Positions 1-5,134 of a stretch of 5,134 bases of DNA are shown in pieces (the first letter of the stretch is position 1; each line of letters starts with the position of its first letter). The stretch is from contig JABMRH010000075.1 of assembly GCA_013202725.1 (NCBI GenBank), forward strand, positions 1 to 5,134. The letters are read 5' to 3'. Below the pieces are notes generated by a model. The model was not told the DNA's origin and did not search any database. It saw nothing but the letters and a program-made list of their open reading frames with translations. This DNA is from Desulfobacteraceae bacterium (GTDB taxonomy: Bacteria; Desulfobacterota; Desulfobacteria; Desulfobacterales; ETH-SRB1). The translations under genes and the position numbers were made by a program.

Positions 1-16
1 CCTCAATTCCTCAATC
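1..16. repeat. Short direct repeat CCTCAATT / CCTCAATC at window edge
   Basis: Two 8-base words, CCTCAATT (1-8) and CCTCAATC (9-16), lie side by side at the left edge and differ only in the last base. They sit ten bases from the octamer array at 27-66. Both lie downstream of rpsS in its direction of transcription. The array may continue beyond the window. Two copies of an AT-rich word can arise by chance, so on its own this is weak. Confidence 0.4.
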
Positions 17-26
17 ATATCCCTTC

Positions 27-66
27 TTTGTGCCTTTGTGCCTTTGTGCCTTAGTGCCTTAGTGGC
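27..66. repeat. Tandem octamer array, five units, downstream of rpsS
   Basis: Read on the plus strand, five consecutive 8-base units are visible: TTTGTGCC at 27-34, 35-42 and 43-50, TTAGTGCC at 51-58, and TTAGTGGC at 59-66, followed by TAAA. On the minus (coding) strand this reads as repeated GGCACAAA/GGCACTAA words. The period of 8 is not a multiple of 3 and no reading frame uses it, so it is intergenic. It starts 12 nt after the rpsS stop codon. Similar 'CACTAAGGCACAAAG' intergenic arrays recur in many environmental bacterial genomes, to my recollection, and have no agreed function. The gradual change of units from one end to the other suggests growth by slippage. Confidence 0.9.
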
Positions 67-78
67 TAAACTCTTAAT

Positions 79-360
79 TTATTTTTTTAATTTCGATTTC
101 TTATCTCCGGCATGACCGTAGAAAAGCCGTGTTGGTGAAAACTCTCCCAGTTTATGCCCCACCATATTCTCCGATATGAAAACAGGAATAAATTTTCTTC
201 CATTGTGAACCGCCAGAGTGATGCCAACCATCTCCGGAATAATCATCGAGCGCCTTGACCATGTTTTAACAACTCTGGCGCTTCGAGTCTCCTGGGATGC
301 CATTACCTTGTTTAATAATTTTGGCTCAACATATGGACCTTTTTTTAACGATCGCGGCAT
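79..360 (-). CDS. rpsS: 30S ribosomal protein S19
   Basis: S19 sits in the head of the small subunit, binds 16S rRNA with S13, and contacts the A-site finger of the large subunit. The 93-residue product has the usual length and the family signature: [11 protein letters not shown] at the N-terminus, [14 protein letters not shown] (33-46), [10 protein letters not shown] (51-60) and the C-terminal [15 protein letters not shown] block (64-78), followed by a lysine-rich tail ending at TAA. The ATG is supported by an AGGAG Shine-Dalgarno 5 nt upstream. It follows rplB by 31 nt, the normal S10-operon position. The next expected gene, rplV, does not begin in the remaining 78 nt, which hold a tandem repeat instead. 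I saw no terminator hairpin after the stop. Confidence 0.98.
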   Translation of the reverse strand: MPRSLKKGPYVEPKLLNKVMASQETRSARVVKTWSRRSMIIPEMVGITLAVHNGRKFIPVFISENMVGHKLGEFSPTRLFYGHAGDKKSKLKK

Positions 361-364
361 AATT

Positions 365-372
365 TCTCCTGA
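365..372 (-). promoter_or_regulatory. Shine-Dalgarno site of rpsS
   Basis: The minus strand reads TCAGGAGA here, containing AGGAG five bases before the rpsS ATG. This is good complementarity to the 3' end of 16S rRNA at a workable spacing, and it supports the chosen start. Confidence 0.8.
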
Positions 373-391
373 AATCGAGTTTTAACCTGTT

Positions 392-1219
392 TTATTTGCT
401 TGAACGTTTTTTCACAATATATCGATTGCTTTTCTTTTTATTGCGAGTCTTATAACCTTTTGCAGGGATGCCCAATGGGCTGCATGGATGCCGCCCCCCT
501 GACGATCTTCCCTCGCCGCCTCCCATTGGATGATCAACAGGATTCATCGCAACTCCTCGCACCTTTGGTCGTCTTCCAAGCCAACGCTTGCGGCCTGCTT
601 TACCCAGAGAGATATTTTCATGAACAACATTGCCCAAACGCCCTATAGTTGCTTTGCAATTCAAAAGAACCATCCGAACTTCGCCTGATGGAAGTTTTAT
701 CAGGGCATATTTATCTTCCTTTGCCATTAACTGCGCAAATGTTCCGGCGCTTCTTACAATCTGACCGCCTTTTCCCAAACGCAGCTCAATGTTATGAACA
801 TGAGTGCCAAGCGGAATGTTTATCAATGGAAGAGTATTGCCTGGTTTAATATCGGCCTTTGGTCCAGCCATAACAGTATCGCCGACCGAAAGATCAAGCG
901 GCGCCAGAATATACCGTTTTTCACCATCTGCATAATGCAGAAGAGCAATCCTTGCGCTACGGTTCGGATCATATTCTATTGATGCCACCCTTGCGGGTAT
1001 TTCCGTTTTATTGCGTTTAAAGTCAATAATTCTGTAATGCCGGGTGTGCCCGCCACCGCGGTGTCTGCATGTAATATGTCCGTTTACATTACGCCCTCCT
1101 GACTTCCTGATCGGCTTAAGCAGACTTTTTTCAGGTGTCGTAGTGGTAATCTCGTCAAATGTTGAATATACTTGCGCTCGTCGTCCAGGAGAGGTTGGTT
1201 TTACTTTCTTAACCGCCAT
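392..1219 (-). CDS. rplB: 50S ribosomal protein L2
   Basis: L2 is a primary 23S rRNA-binding protein needed for subunit association, tRNA binding and assembly of the peptidyl-transferase region. The 275-residue product matches the usual length (about 273-277). The N-terminal OB-like domain includes [12 protein letters not shown] (39-50) and [18 protein letters not shown] (52-69). The SH3-like domain covers roughly 125-200, with GTHVHNIEL (138-146). The C-terminal rRNA-binding segment has [11 protein letters not shown] (221-231) and [13 protein letters not shown] (233-245). His230 in 'VDHP' aligns with the functionally important E. coli His229. The next position but one is Met232 where many bacteria have His; I believe this variant occurs in several phyla. 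The start has a GAGG Shine-Dalgarno (1226-1229) 6 nt upstream. It lies between rplW (30 nt away) and rpsS, ending in TAA. Confidence 0.98.
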   Translation of the reverse strand: MAVKKVKPTSPGRRAQVYSTFDEITTTTPEKSLLKPIRKSGGRNVNGHITCRHRGGGHTRHYRIIDFKRNKTEIPARVASIEYDPNRSARIALLHYADGEKRYILAPLDLSVGDTVMAGPKADIKPGNTLPLINIPLGTHVHNIELRLGKGGQIVRSAGTFAQLMAKEDKYALIKLPSGEVRMVLLNCKATIGRLGNVVHENISLGKAGRKRWLGRRPKVRGVAMNPVDHPMGGGEGRSSGGRHPCSPLGIPAKGYKTRNKKKSNRYIVKKRSSK

Positions 1220-1249
1220 TATAAGCCTCGCTTCTCAAATTATCTAACC

Positions 1250-1537
1250 CTAAGCCCCTTCAAAAAAATCAATACGTTCACCAGGCATCAATGTCACAAT
1301 CGCCTTCTTCCAGTCCCTGCGTTTCCCAACAATCCGACCCCTTTGTTTGACTTTCCCTTTAACCTGCATTGTCCGGACATCGCTTACCTTGACATTGAAT
1401 ATTTTTTCAATTGCCCTTCTGATCTCAATCCTGTTCGCCCTTTTATCCACCTCAAATGAGAACTGGTGAAAACTCTCTTTTTGAATATTAGTTTTTTCCG
1501 TATCTAAAGGACGTTTAATAATATCATACTGGATCAT
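1250..1537 (-). CDS. rplW: 50S ribosomal protein L23
   Basis: L23 lines the exit of the nascent-peptide tunnel and is the docking site for trigger factor and the signal recognition particle. The 95-residue length is typical. Visible features are the N-terminal [12 protein letters not shown] (5-16), with the Glu14 position matching the conserved glutamate used for chaperone docking, [17 protein letters not shown] (28-44), [12 protein letters not shown] (46-57), the basic extended loop [19 protein letters not shown] (61-79), and the terminal strand [15 protein letters not shown]. Its ATG overlaps the rplD stop as ATGA, so the two genes are probably translationally coupled. A near-perfect Shine-Dalgarno (AAAGGAGG) lies 8 nt upstream, inside the end of rplD. 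It ends in TAG and rplB starts 30 nt downstream. Confidence 0.97.
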   Translation of the reverse strand: MIQYDIIKRPLDTEKTNIQKESFHQFSFEVDKRANRIEIRRAIEKIFNVKVSDVRTMQVKGKVKQRGRIVGKRRDWKKAIVTLMPGERIDFFEGA

Positions 1538-2157
1538 TTAAGCAGCCTCCTTTCAATAACCTTTATAGAGGCCTCATCCAGGATTAAATTCTTGTATTTG
1601 AGAATGTCATATACGTTCAACCCGTCGGCTCTTAACACCTTTACGCAAGGCACGTTCCTTGACGAAAGCTCCAGGTTCTCATTTTTTTTATCGGTTACAA
1701 TCAATGCGTTTTTCACATTTAAGCTGTTCAAAACCTCTACAAATTCCCTTGTTTTAATCTTTTCAAGTTCAAACCGGTCAAGTACTACTATGACATCCTC
1801 CTGAAATTTACTGCTTAATGCCATTTTAAGGGCAAGCTTTCTAACCTTTTTGGGAACACTGTAATAATATGATTTGGGGTCTGGACCGAAAACAACGCCT
1901 CCACCTCTAAGCAATGGAGATTTGATACTACCACGCCGTGCCCTTCCTGTCCCTTTCTGACGAAAAAGTTTCCTTCCGCTGCCCTTAATGTCGCCGCGAT
2001 GTTTTACAGATGCTGATCCTGCACGCCTGCGTGCCAGCTGCATCGTCACAACTTCATGCAGGATGCTTTCTTTCAAGGGCACATTAAATATACTGTCCGC
2101 AAGATCCGTCTGCGAAACCTTTTCTCCATTTATATTTTGAACATCAACAACAGCCAT
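1534..2157 (-). CDS. rplD: 50S ribosomal protein L4
   Basis: L4 binds 23S rRNA domain I and sends a long loop into the exit tunnel, where it helps form the constriction with L22. In E. coli it also represses its own operon. The 207-residue product has normal length. The N-terminal part has [22 protein letters not shown] (33-54; shown in part: [13 protein letters not shown]). The tunnel loop carries [19 protein letters not shown] (59-77) and [11 protein letters not shown] (84-94). The helical C-terminal domain follows, with [17 protein letters not shown] (101-117) and NVKNALIV near 148-155. The start is less well marked: GAGG (2171-2174) is 13 nt upstream and a GAAAG closer in. The MAVVDVQN N-terminus fits the family. 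The gene ends in TGA inside the ATGA overlap with rplW, showing that UGA serves as an ordinary stop in this genome. Confidence 0.97.
   Translation of the reverse strand: MAVVDVQNINGEKVSQTDLADSIFNVPLKESILHEVVTMQLARRRAGSASVKHRGDIKGSGRKLFRQKGTGRARRGSIKSPLLRGGGVVFGPDPKSYYYSVPKKVRKLALKMALSSKFQEDVIVVLDRFELEKIKTREFVEVLNSLNVKNALIVTDKKNENLELSSRNVPCVKVLRADGLNVYDILKYKNLILDEASIKVIERRLLK
1546..1553 (-). promoter_or_regulatory. Strong Shine-Dalgarno site of rplW, inside rplD
   Basis: The minus strand reads AAAGGAGG eight bases before the rplW ATG. It is one of the two strongest ribosome-binding sites in the window (with tuf). It lies within the last codons of rplD, so L23 synthesis may be both coupled to and independent of rplD translation. 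Confidence 0.85.
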
Positions 2158-2211
2158 ATCTTTCTTGTTTCCTCATGCAGCCTCTTCTGCTAAACCTTTG
2201 CAAAATGCCCT

Positions 2212-2844
2212 TTATTTCACAAGTTTCCGTTTCTTTATTGAAACCAATCCGGATCTAAAACCCGGCACAGCTCCCTTTACAAATATAAGATTCTGCTTGG
2301 GCCTTATGTCGGCTATCTCCAGGTTCTTGGTTGTCTTTTGCTCATTCCCGTAGTGACCAGGCATTTTCTTCCCCTTAATAACCTTTGCAGGCCAAGCGCT
2401 GCTTCCAATAGAACCGGTAACCCTGTGGCTGTGGCTTCCGTGGGTTTCACCTCCGCCATGGAATCCATATCTCTTTATAACGCCCGAAAAACCTCTTCCT
2501 TTGGAATTGGCGGTAACATCAATCCTTTCGCCCACCTTAAACATATCCGGACTCAATGTCTGGCCAGGCTCGTAATCTCCGGGATTATCCACAGAAAATT
2601 CACGAAGCAGCTCAAAACAACCCTCTCCACTCCTTTTGAGATGCCCTTTGATCGGCTTGTTTGTGCGAGATTTCTTTTTTTCGCCAAAGCCCAATTGAAG
2701 AGCGTTGTATCCGTCAGTGGCAACAGTCTTAACCTGGGTTACGACACACGGGCCGACCCGCAATACCGTTACCGGAAAGTGTTTGCCTTCGGGAGAAAAA
2801 AGGCCTGTCATTCCTAATTTTTTCCCTATTAATCCTTTACACAT
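2212..2844 (-). CDS. rplC: 50S ribosomal protein L3
   Basis: L3 is an early assembly protein that binds the 3' part of 23S rRNA; its central loop reaches toward the peptidyl-transferase centre. The 210-residue product has the expected length. It shows the N-terminal IGKKLGMT (6-13), the FPVTVLRVGPCVVTQVKT strand region (23-40), SKGRGFSGVIKRYGF (114-128), SHSHRVTGSIG (137-147), KGKKMPGHYGNE (158-169) and the terminal LIFVKGAVPG (186-195). The glutamine methylated by PrmB in E. coli L3 (Gln150) aligns with alanine here, so that modification is not expected; loss of this Gln is common outside Gamma- and Betaproteobacteria. The start ATG has only a distant AGGGA about 12 nt upstream; an in-frame TAG 18 nt upstream rules out a longer protein. 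The gene is 41 nt after rpsJ and 54 nt before rplD, and ends in TAA. Confidence 0.97.
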   Translation of the reverse strand: MCKGLIGKKLGMTGLFSPEGKHFPVTVLRVGPCVVTQVKTVATDGYNALQLGFGEKKKSRTNKPIKGHLKRSGEGCFELLREFSVDNPGDYEPGQTLSPDMFKVGERIDVTANSKGRGFSGVIKRYGFHGGGETHGSHSHRVTGSIGSSAWPAKVIKGKKMPGHYGNEQKTTKNLEIADIRPKQNLIFVKGAVPGFRSGLVSIKKRKLVK

Positions 2845-2885
2845 GGCTTTTGCATTTCCCTATGGGCATCCTAAGTATTAGTCGA

Positions 2886-3194
2886 CTAAAGTTTTATCTC
2901 TACATCGACTCCCGGAGAAAGATCCAGTTTCATTAAAGCATCAACTGTCTGCTGGGTTGGCTCAAGAATATCTAAAAGCCGTTTATGTGTTCTAATTTCA
3001 AACTGTTCTCGAGACTTCTTGTCTATATGGGGAGAACGCAACACACAATATTTGTTGATACTTGTCGGCAGCGGAATAGGCCCAACTACCTTTGCTCCTG
3101 TTTTATTAGCAGTATCGACAATATCTAATGTCGACTGATCCAGAAGTTTATGATCATATGCCTTGAGTCTAATCCTTATTTTTGAGTTCATCAT
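2886..3194 (-). CDS. rpsJ: 30S ribosomal protein S10 (NusE)
   Basis: S10 belongs to the head of the small subunit and also, as NusE with NusB, to transcription antitermination complexes. The 102-residue product has the standard length. Motifs are [15 protein letters not shown] (5-19), [17 protein letters not shown] (33-49), [20 protein letters not shown] (51-70) and the C-terminal [11 protein letters not shown]. Two adjacent ATGs (3192-3194 and 3189-3191) are possible starts; the first gives the same N-terminal length as E. coli S10. Only a weak purine stretch (AAAGAAA) precedes it. The start lies 13 nt after the tuf stop, so translation probably depends on ribosomes finishing tuf. The gene ends in TAG, inside a 12-bp palindrome (2878-2889). 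Confidence 0.97.
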   Translation of the reverse strand: MMNSKIRIRLKAYDHKLLDQSTLDIVDTANKTGAKVVGPIPLPTSINKYCVLRSPHIDKKSREQFEIRTHKRLLDILEPTQQTVDALMKLDLSPGVDVEIKL

Positions 3195-3207
3195 CGTCTA
3201 TTTCTTT

Positions 3208-4401
3208 TTATTCAATTATTTCACTTACCACTCCGGCACCAACTGTCCGGCCACCTTCCCTGACCGCAAACCTGAGTTCCGTCTCCATCGCTATCGGGGT
3301 TATTAATTCCGCCGTGATCGTTACATTGTCCCCAGGCATCACCATCTCTACCCCCTCCGGCAACATCAATATCCCCGTAACATCTGTCGTCCTAAAATAA
3401 AACTGCGGCCGATACCCACTAAAAAACGGGGTGTGACGACCTCCCTCTTCCTTGCTCAAAATGTATACCTCAGCCTTAAACTTCGTATGCGGCGTAATCG
3501 AACCAGGCACAGCCACTACCTGACCCCGCTCAACTTCCTCGCGTTTCGTGCCACGTAGTAAAACACCAATGTTGTCCCCCGCCTGACCTTCATCCAAAAG
3601 CTTCCTGAACATCTCTACACCGGTACACACCGTCTTTAGCGTCGGACGGATACCGACTATCTCTATATTATCACCTACATGAACCTTGCCACGCTCAACC
3701 CGGCCGGTTACAACCGTACCCCGCCCCGAAATGGTGAAAACATCCTCAACCGGCATCAAAAAAGGCTTGTCTATATCACGCTCCGGCTCAGGTATAAATG
3801 TGTCTATCGCATCCATTAACTCAAAAATACACTTGGCATCCTCACTGTCAGAATCATCACTCTCCAACGCCTTTAACGCACTCCCACGAATAATCGGAGT
3901 CTCTTCACCAGGAAAATCATACTTGTCCAATAACTCCCGCAACTCAAGCTCAACAAGCTCGATAAGCTCCTCATCATCAACCATGTCACACTTGTTTAAA
4001 AATATCATTATGCTGGGAACACCAACTTGACGAGCCAATAAAATGTGCTCCCGGGTCTGGGGCATCGGACCATCATCAGCTCCAACTACCAATATGGCCC
4101 CGTCCATCTGGGCCGCACCGGTGATCATGTTCTTAATGTAATCAGCATGACCAGGACAGTCTACATGAGCATAATGCCGATTCTTAGTCTCATACTCCAC
4201 ATGCGCGGTGGCTATCGTTATCCCACGCTCCTTCTCCTCCGGTGCCTTGTCTATCTCATCAAATGGAACATAATCGGCCATCCCCTTTAACGCTAAATGC
4301 TTCGTTATCGCCGCCGTCAACGTCGTCTTACCATGATCAATATGACCAATCGTACCTACATTCACATGCGGCTTGGTCCTTTCAAATTTTTTCTTTGCCA
4401 T
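3208..4401 (-). CDS. tuf: Translation elongation factor Tu
   Basis: EF-Tu carries aminoacyl-tRNA to the ribosomal A site as a GTP complex in the cytoplasm. The 397-residue protein is complete. The G domain has the P-loop GHIDHGKT (19-26), switch-I RGITI (59-63), DCPGH (81-85, with catalytic His85), NKCD (136-139) and the SAL motif (174-176). Domain II begins near [16 protein letters not shown], and domain III ends in [15 protein letters not shown]. An acidic stretch (181-188, SDDSDSED) follows the SAL motif where E. coli is shorter; similar acidic stretches occur in Desulfobacterota EF-Tu, from memory. A GGAGGAGG Shine-Dalgarno sits 7 nt before the ATG, fitting very high expression. It directly follows rpsG with a 21-nt gap; the fusA gene usually found between them is missing. 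Many bacteria have a second tuf copy elsewhere, which cannot be judged here. It ends in TAA. Confidence 0.99.
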   Translation of the reverse strand: MAKKKFERTKPHVNVGTIGHIDHGKTTLTAAITKHLALKGMADYVPFDEIDKAPEEKERGITIATAHVEYETKNRHYAHVDCPGHADYIKNMITGAAQMDGAILVVGADDGPMPQTREHILLARQVGVPSIMIFLNKCDMVDDEELIELVELELRELLDKYDFPGEETPIIRGSALKALESDDSDSEDAKCIFELMDAIDTFIPEPERDIDKPFLMPVEDVFTISGRGTVVTGRVERGKVHVGDNIEIVGIRPTLKTVCTGVEMFRKLLDEGQAGDNIGVLLRGTKREEVERGQVVAVPGSITPHTKFKAEVYILSKEEGGRHTPFFSGYRPQFYFRTTDVTGILMLPEGVEMVMPGDNVTITAELITPIAMETELRFAVREGGRTVGAGVVSEIIE

Positions 4402-4408
4402 CTTAAGC

Positions 4409-4416
4409 CCTCCTCC
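4409..4416 (-). promoter_or_regulatory. Strong Shine-Dalgarno site of tuf
   Basis: The minus strand reads GGAGGAGG seven bases before the tuf ATG, inside a purine-rich run in the 21-nt rpsG-tuf gap. It offers two overlapping registers of GGAGG and is clearly stronger than the sites of rpsG and rpsJ, matching the large excess of EF-Tu over ribosomal proteins in cells. Confidence 0.85.
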
Positions 4417-4422
4417 CCTGCC

Positions 4423-4893
4423 CTACCAGCGGTAATGGGCAAATGCTTTATTTGCGTCGGCCATTTTATGAGTATCTTCTTTTTTCTTAACTGAAGCCCC
4501 TCTTTTATTAGCAGCATCTAAAAGTTCTGCCGCCAGGTTGCTTGCCATGCTCTTTTCCGACCTTTTACGGGCGAAACCTATTATCCATCTGATCCCTAAA
4601 GCAGTTCGCCGGGTCGGCCGAACTTCTTGCGGGATCTGATAAGTTGAACCGCCAACCCGCCGCGACTTCACCTCAACAACCGGTTTAACGTTTTCAACAG
4701 CCTGTTCAAAAATCTTGATCGGAGTTTCATTGGTTTTATTTTCTATAATATCAAAGGAATCGTACAATATTGATTCTGCAATATTTTTCTTACCTTTTCG
4801 CATTAAACTATTAATAAATCTTGATACCAGCTTATTATTATACTTGGAATCAGGTATTATTTTTCGCTTAGGTATCTCTCTTCTTCTCGGCAT
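4423..4893 (-). CDS. rpsG: 30S ribosomal protein S7
   Basis: S7 nucleates assembly of the 30S head on the 3' domain of 16S rRNA and lies near the E-site tRNA and mRNA exit. The 156-residue product has the standard bacterial length. Motifs are the N-terminal [18 protein letters not shown] (1-18), [11 protein letters not shown] (26-36), [20 protein letters not shown] (62-81), [11 protein letters not shown] (83-93), the C-terminal [19 protein letters not shown], and the helix ending in [12 protein letters not shown] (121-132). The start codon has only a weak AGAAAGATGGTG region upstream. The gap after rpsL is 63 nt; in E. coli S7 represses its operon through the rpsL-rpsG spacer, but I see no convincing matching structure here. 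It ends in TAG, with tuf next rather than fusA. Confidence 0.98.
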   Translation of the reverse strand: MPRRREIPKRKIIPDSKYNNKLVSRFINSLMRKGKKNIAESILYDSFDIIENKTNETPIKIFEQAVENVKPVVEVKSRRVGGSTYQIPQEVRPTRRTALGIRWIIGFARKRSEKSMASNLAAELLDAANKRGASVKKKEDTHKMADANKAFAHYRW

Positions 4894-4956
4894 TTATTGC
4901 ACCATCTTTCTGAAATTGTATCGGTATAGCTGTTTGAAAATCATAAATAAATGAGG

Positions 4957-5134
4957 TTATTTCGGCTTCTTGGCCCCATACTTTGACCTACCTTGTTTTC
5001 GATCTTCAACTCCAAGGGTATCAAGAGTGCCTCTTACTATATGATACCTCACACCGGGCAAATCCTTTACGCGTCCTCAACGAACCAAAACTACCGAATG
5101 CTCCTGAAGATTATGCCCTATACCAGGAATATAC
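4957..5134 (-). pseudogene. rpsL: 30S ribosomal protein S12, 3' part, with in-frame TGA
   Basis: S12 lies at the decoding centre and controls accuracy; it is the classic streptomycin-resistance locus. Only the 3' part is in the window; the 5' end runs off the right edge. The minus strand gives YIPGIGHNLQEHSVVLVR (5080-5133), then TGA (5077-5079), then [16 protein letters not shown] and onward to [10 protein letters not shown] and TAA (4957-4959). The TGA replaces the first glycine of the invariant [10 protein letters not shown] loop; one G-to-T change from GGA explains it. The 39 codons after it are intact and fully conserved in type, including the KDLPG segment whose Asp (E. coli Asp88) is methylthiolated. 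There is no frameshift. Labelled pseudogene only because the frame is broken; a base-call or assembly error in a functional gene is quite possible. The identity as S12 is near certain; the cause of the stop is not. Confidence 0.9.

Noticed and set aside
1..18. Possible start of a minus-strand gene (ATG at 16-18, MIEELR)
   Set aside because: Only six codons are visible, the GGG-containing purine stretch lies too close to the ATG (2 nt), and the bases belong to the CCTCAAT direct repeat. It cannot be called.
27..66. CRISPR array
   Set aside because: The units are 8 bp with no spacers; it is a simple tandem repeat.
400..849. Two consecutive plus-strand open frames opposite rplB
   Set aside because: Both are antisense to a well-supported L2 gene, lack family motifs and have no convincing ribosome-binding site.
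2338..2817. A 159-codon open frame on the plus strand
   Set aside because: It lies wholly antisense to rplC, whose protein is a clear L3. The translation shows no recognisable domain; it is a shadow of the L3 codon pattern.
3686..4030. A 114-codon open frame on the plus strand rich in serine
   Set aside because: It is antisense to tuf. The serine-rich, low-complexity translation is what the complement of the EF-Tu acidic codons produces.
4894..4956. S7-type autoregulatory structure in the rpsL-rpsG spacer
   Set aside because: The 63-nt spacer is AT-rich and I could not find a stable, family-like helix by eye; position alone is not sufficient evidence.
5040..5079. Bacterial SECIS element downstream of the rpsL TGA
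   Set aside because: No clear stem with the required short apical loop is visible in the 40 nt after the TGA, and the replaced residue is glycine in the family, not cysteine or selenocysteine.

Overview
The window is one continuous stretch of the ribosomal-protein 'str-S10' supercluster, all encoded on the minus strand. In transcription order (right to left) it holds the 3' part of rpsL (S12), then rpsG (S7), tuf (EF-Tu), rpsJ (S10), rplC (L3), rplD (L4), rplW (L23), rplB (L2) and rpsS (S19). The eight complete genes are full length and carry their family signatures. No credible gene lies on the plus strand; the open frames there are antisense shadows of the ribosomal genes. The only RNA-level features I can support are Shine-Dalgarno sites.

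The protein sequences suggest a Deltaproteobacteria/Desulfobacterota-type bacterium, perhaps close to Desulfobacterales. The hints are the L3 N-terminus (MCKGLIGKKLGMT), the S10 C-terminal half and the acidic segment of the EF-Tu G domain. This comes from remembered family resemblance, not a search. Base composition is moderate to slightly AT-rich.

The genes are packed as one operon. Gaps run from about 13 to 63 nt, and rplD/rplW overlap by 4 nt (ATGA). The products are elongation factor Tu and small- and large-subunit ribosomal proteins made in coordinated amounts. The str part (rpsL-rpsG-tuf) runs into the S10 part (rpsJ onward) with only 13 nt between tuf and rpsJ, so there is no room for a separate S10 leader.

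Three things depart from the textbook layout. (1) rpsL has an in-frame TGA (5077-5079) at an invariant glycine, with 39 perfectly conserved S12 codons after it. (2) fusA, usually between rpsG and tuf, is absent; only 21 nt separate these genes. (3) After rpsS the expected rplV does not begin. The window instead ends in a five-unit tandem repeat of an 8-bp word (27-66) followed by a second short repeat (1-16). I saw no undescribed defence, mobile or metabolic system; the rpsL stop and the repeat are the points most worth checking.
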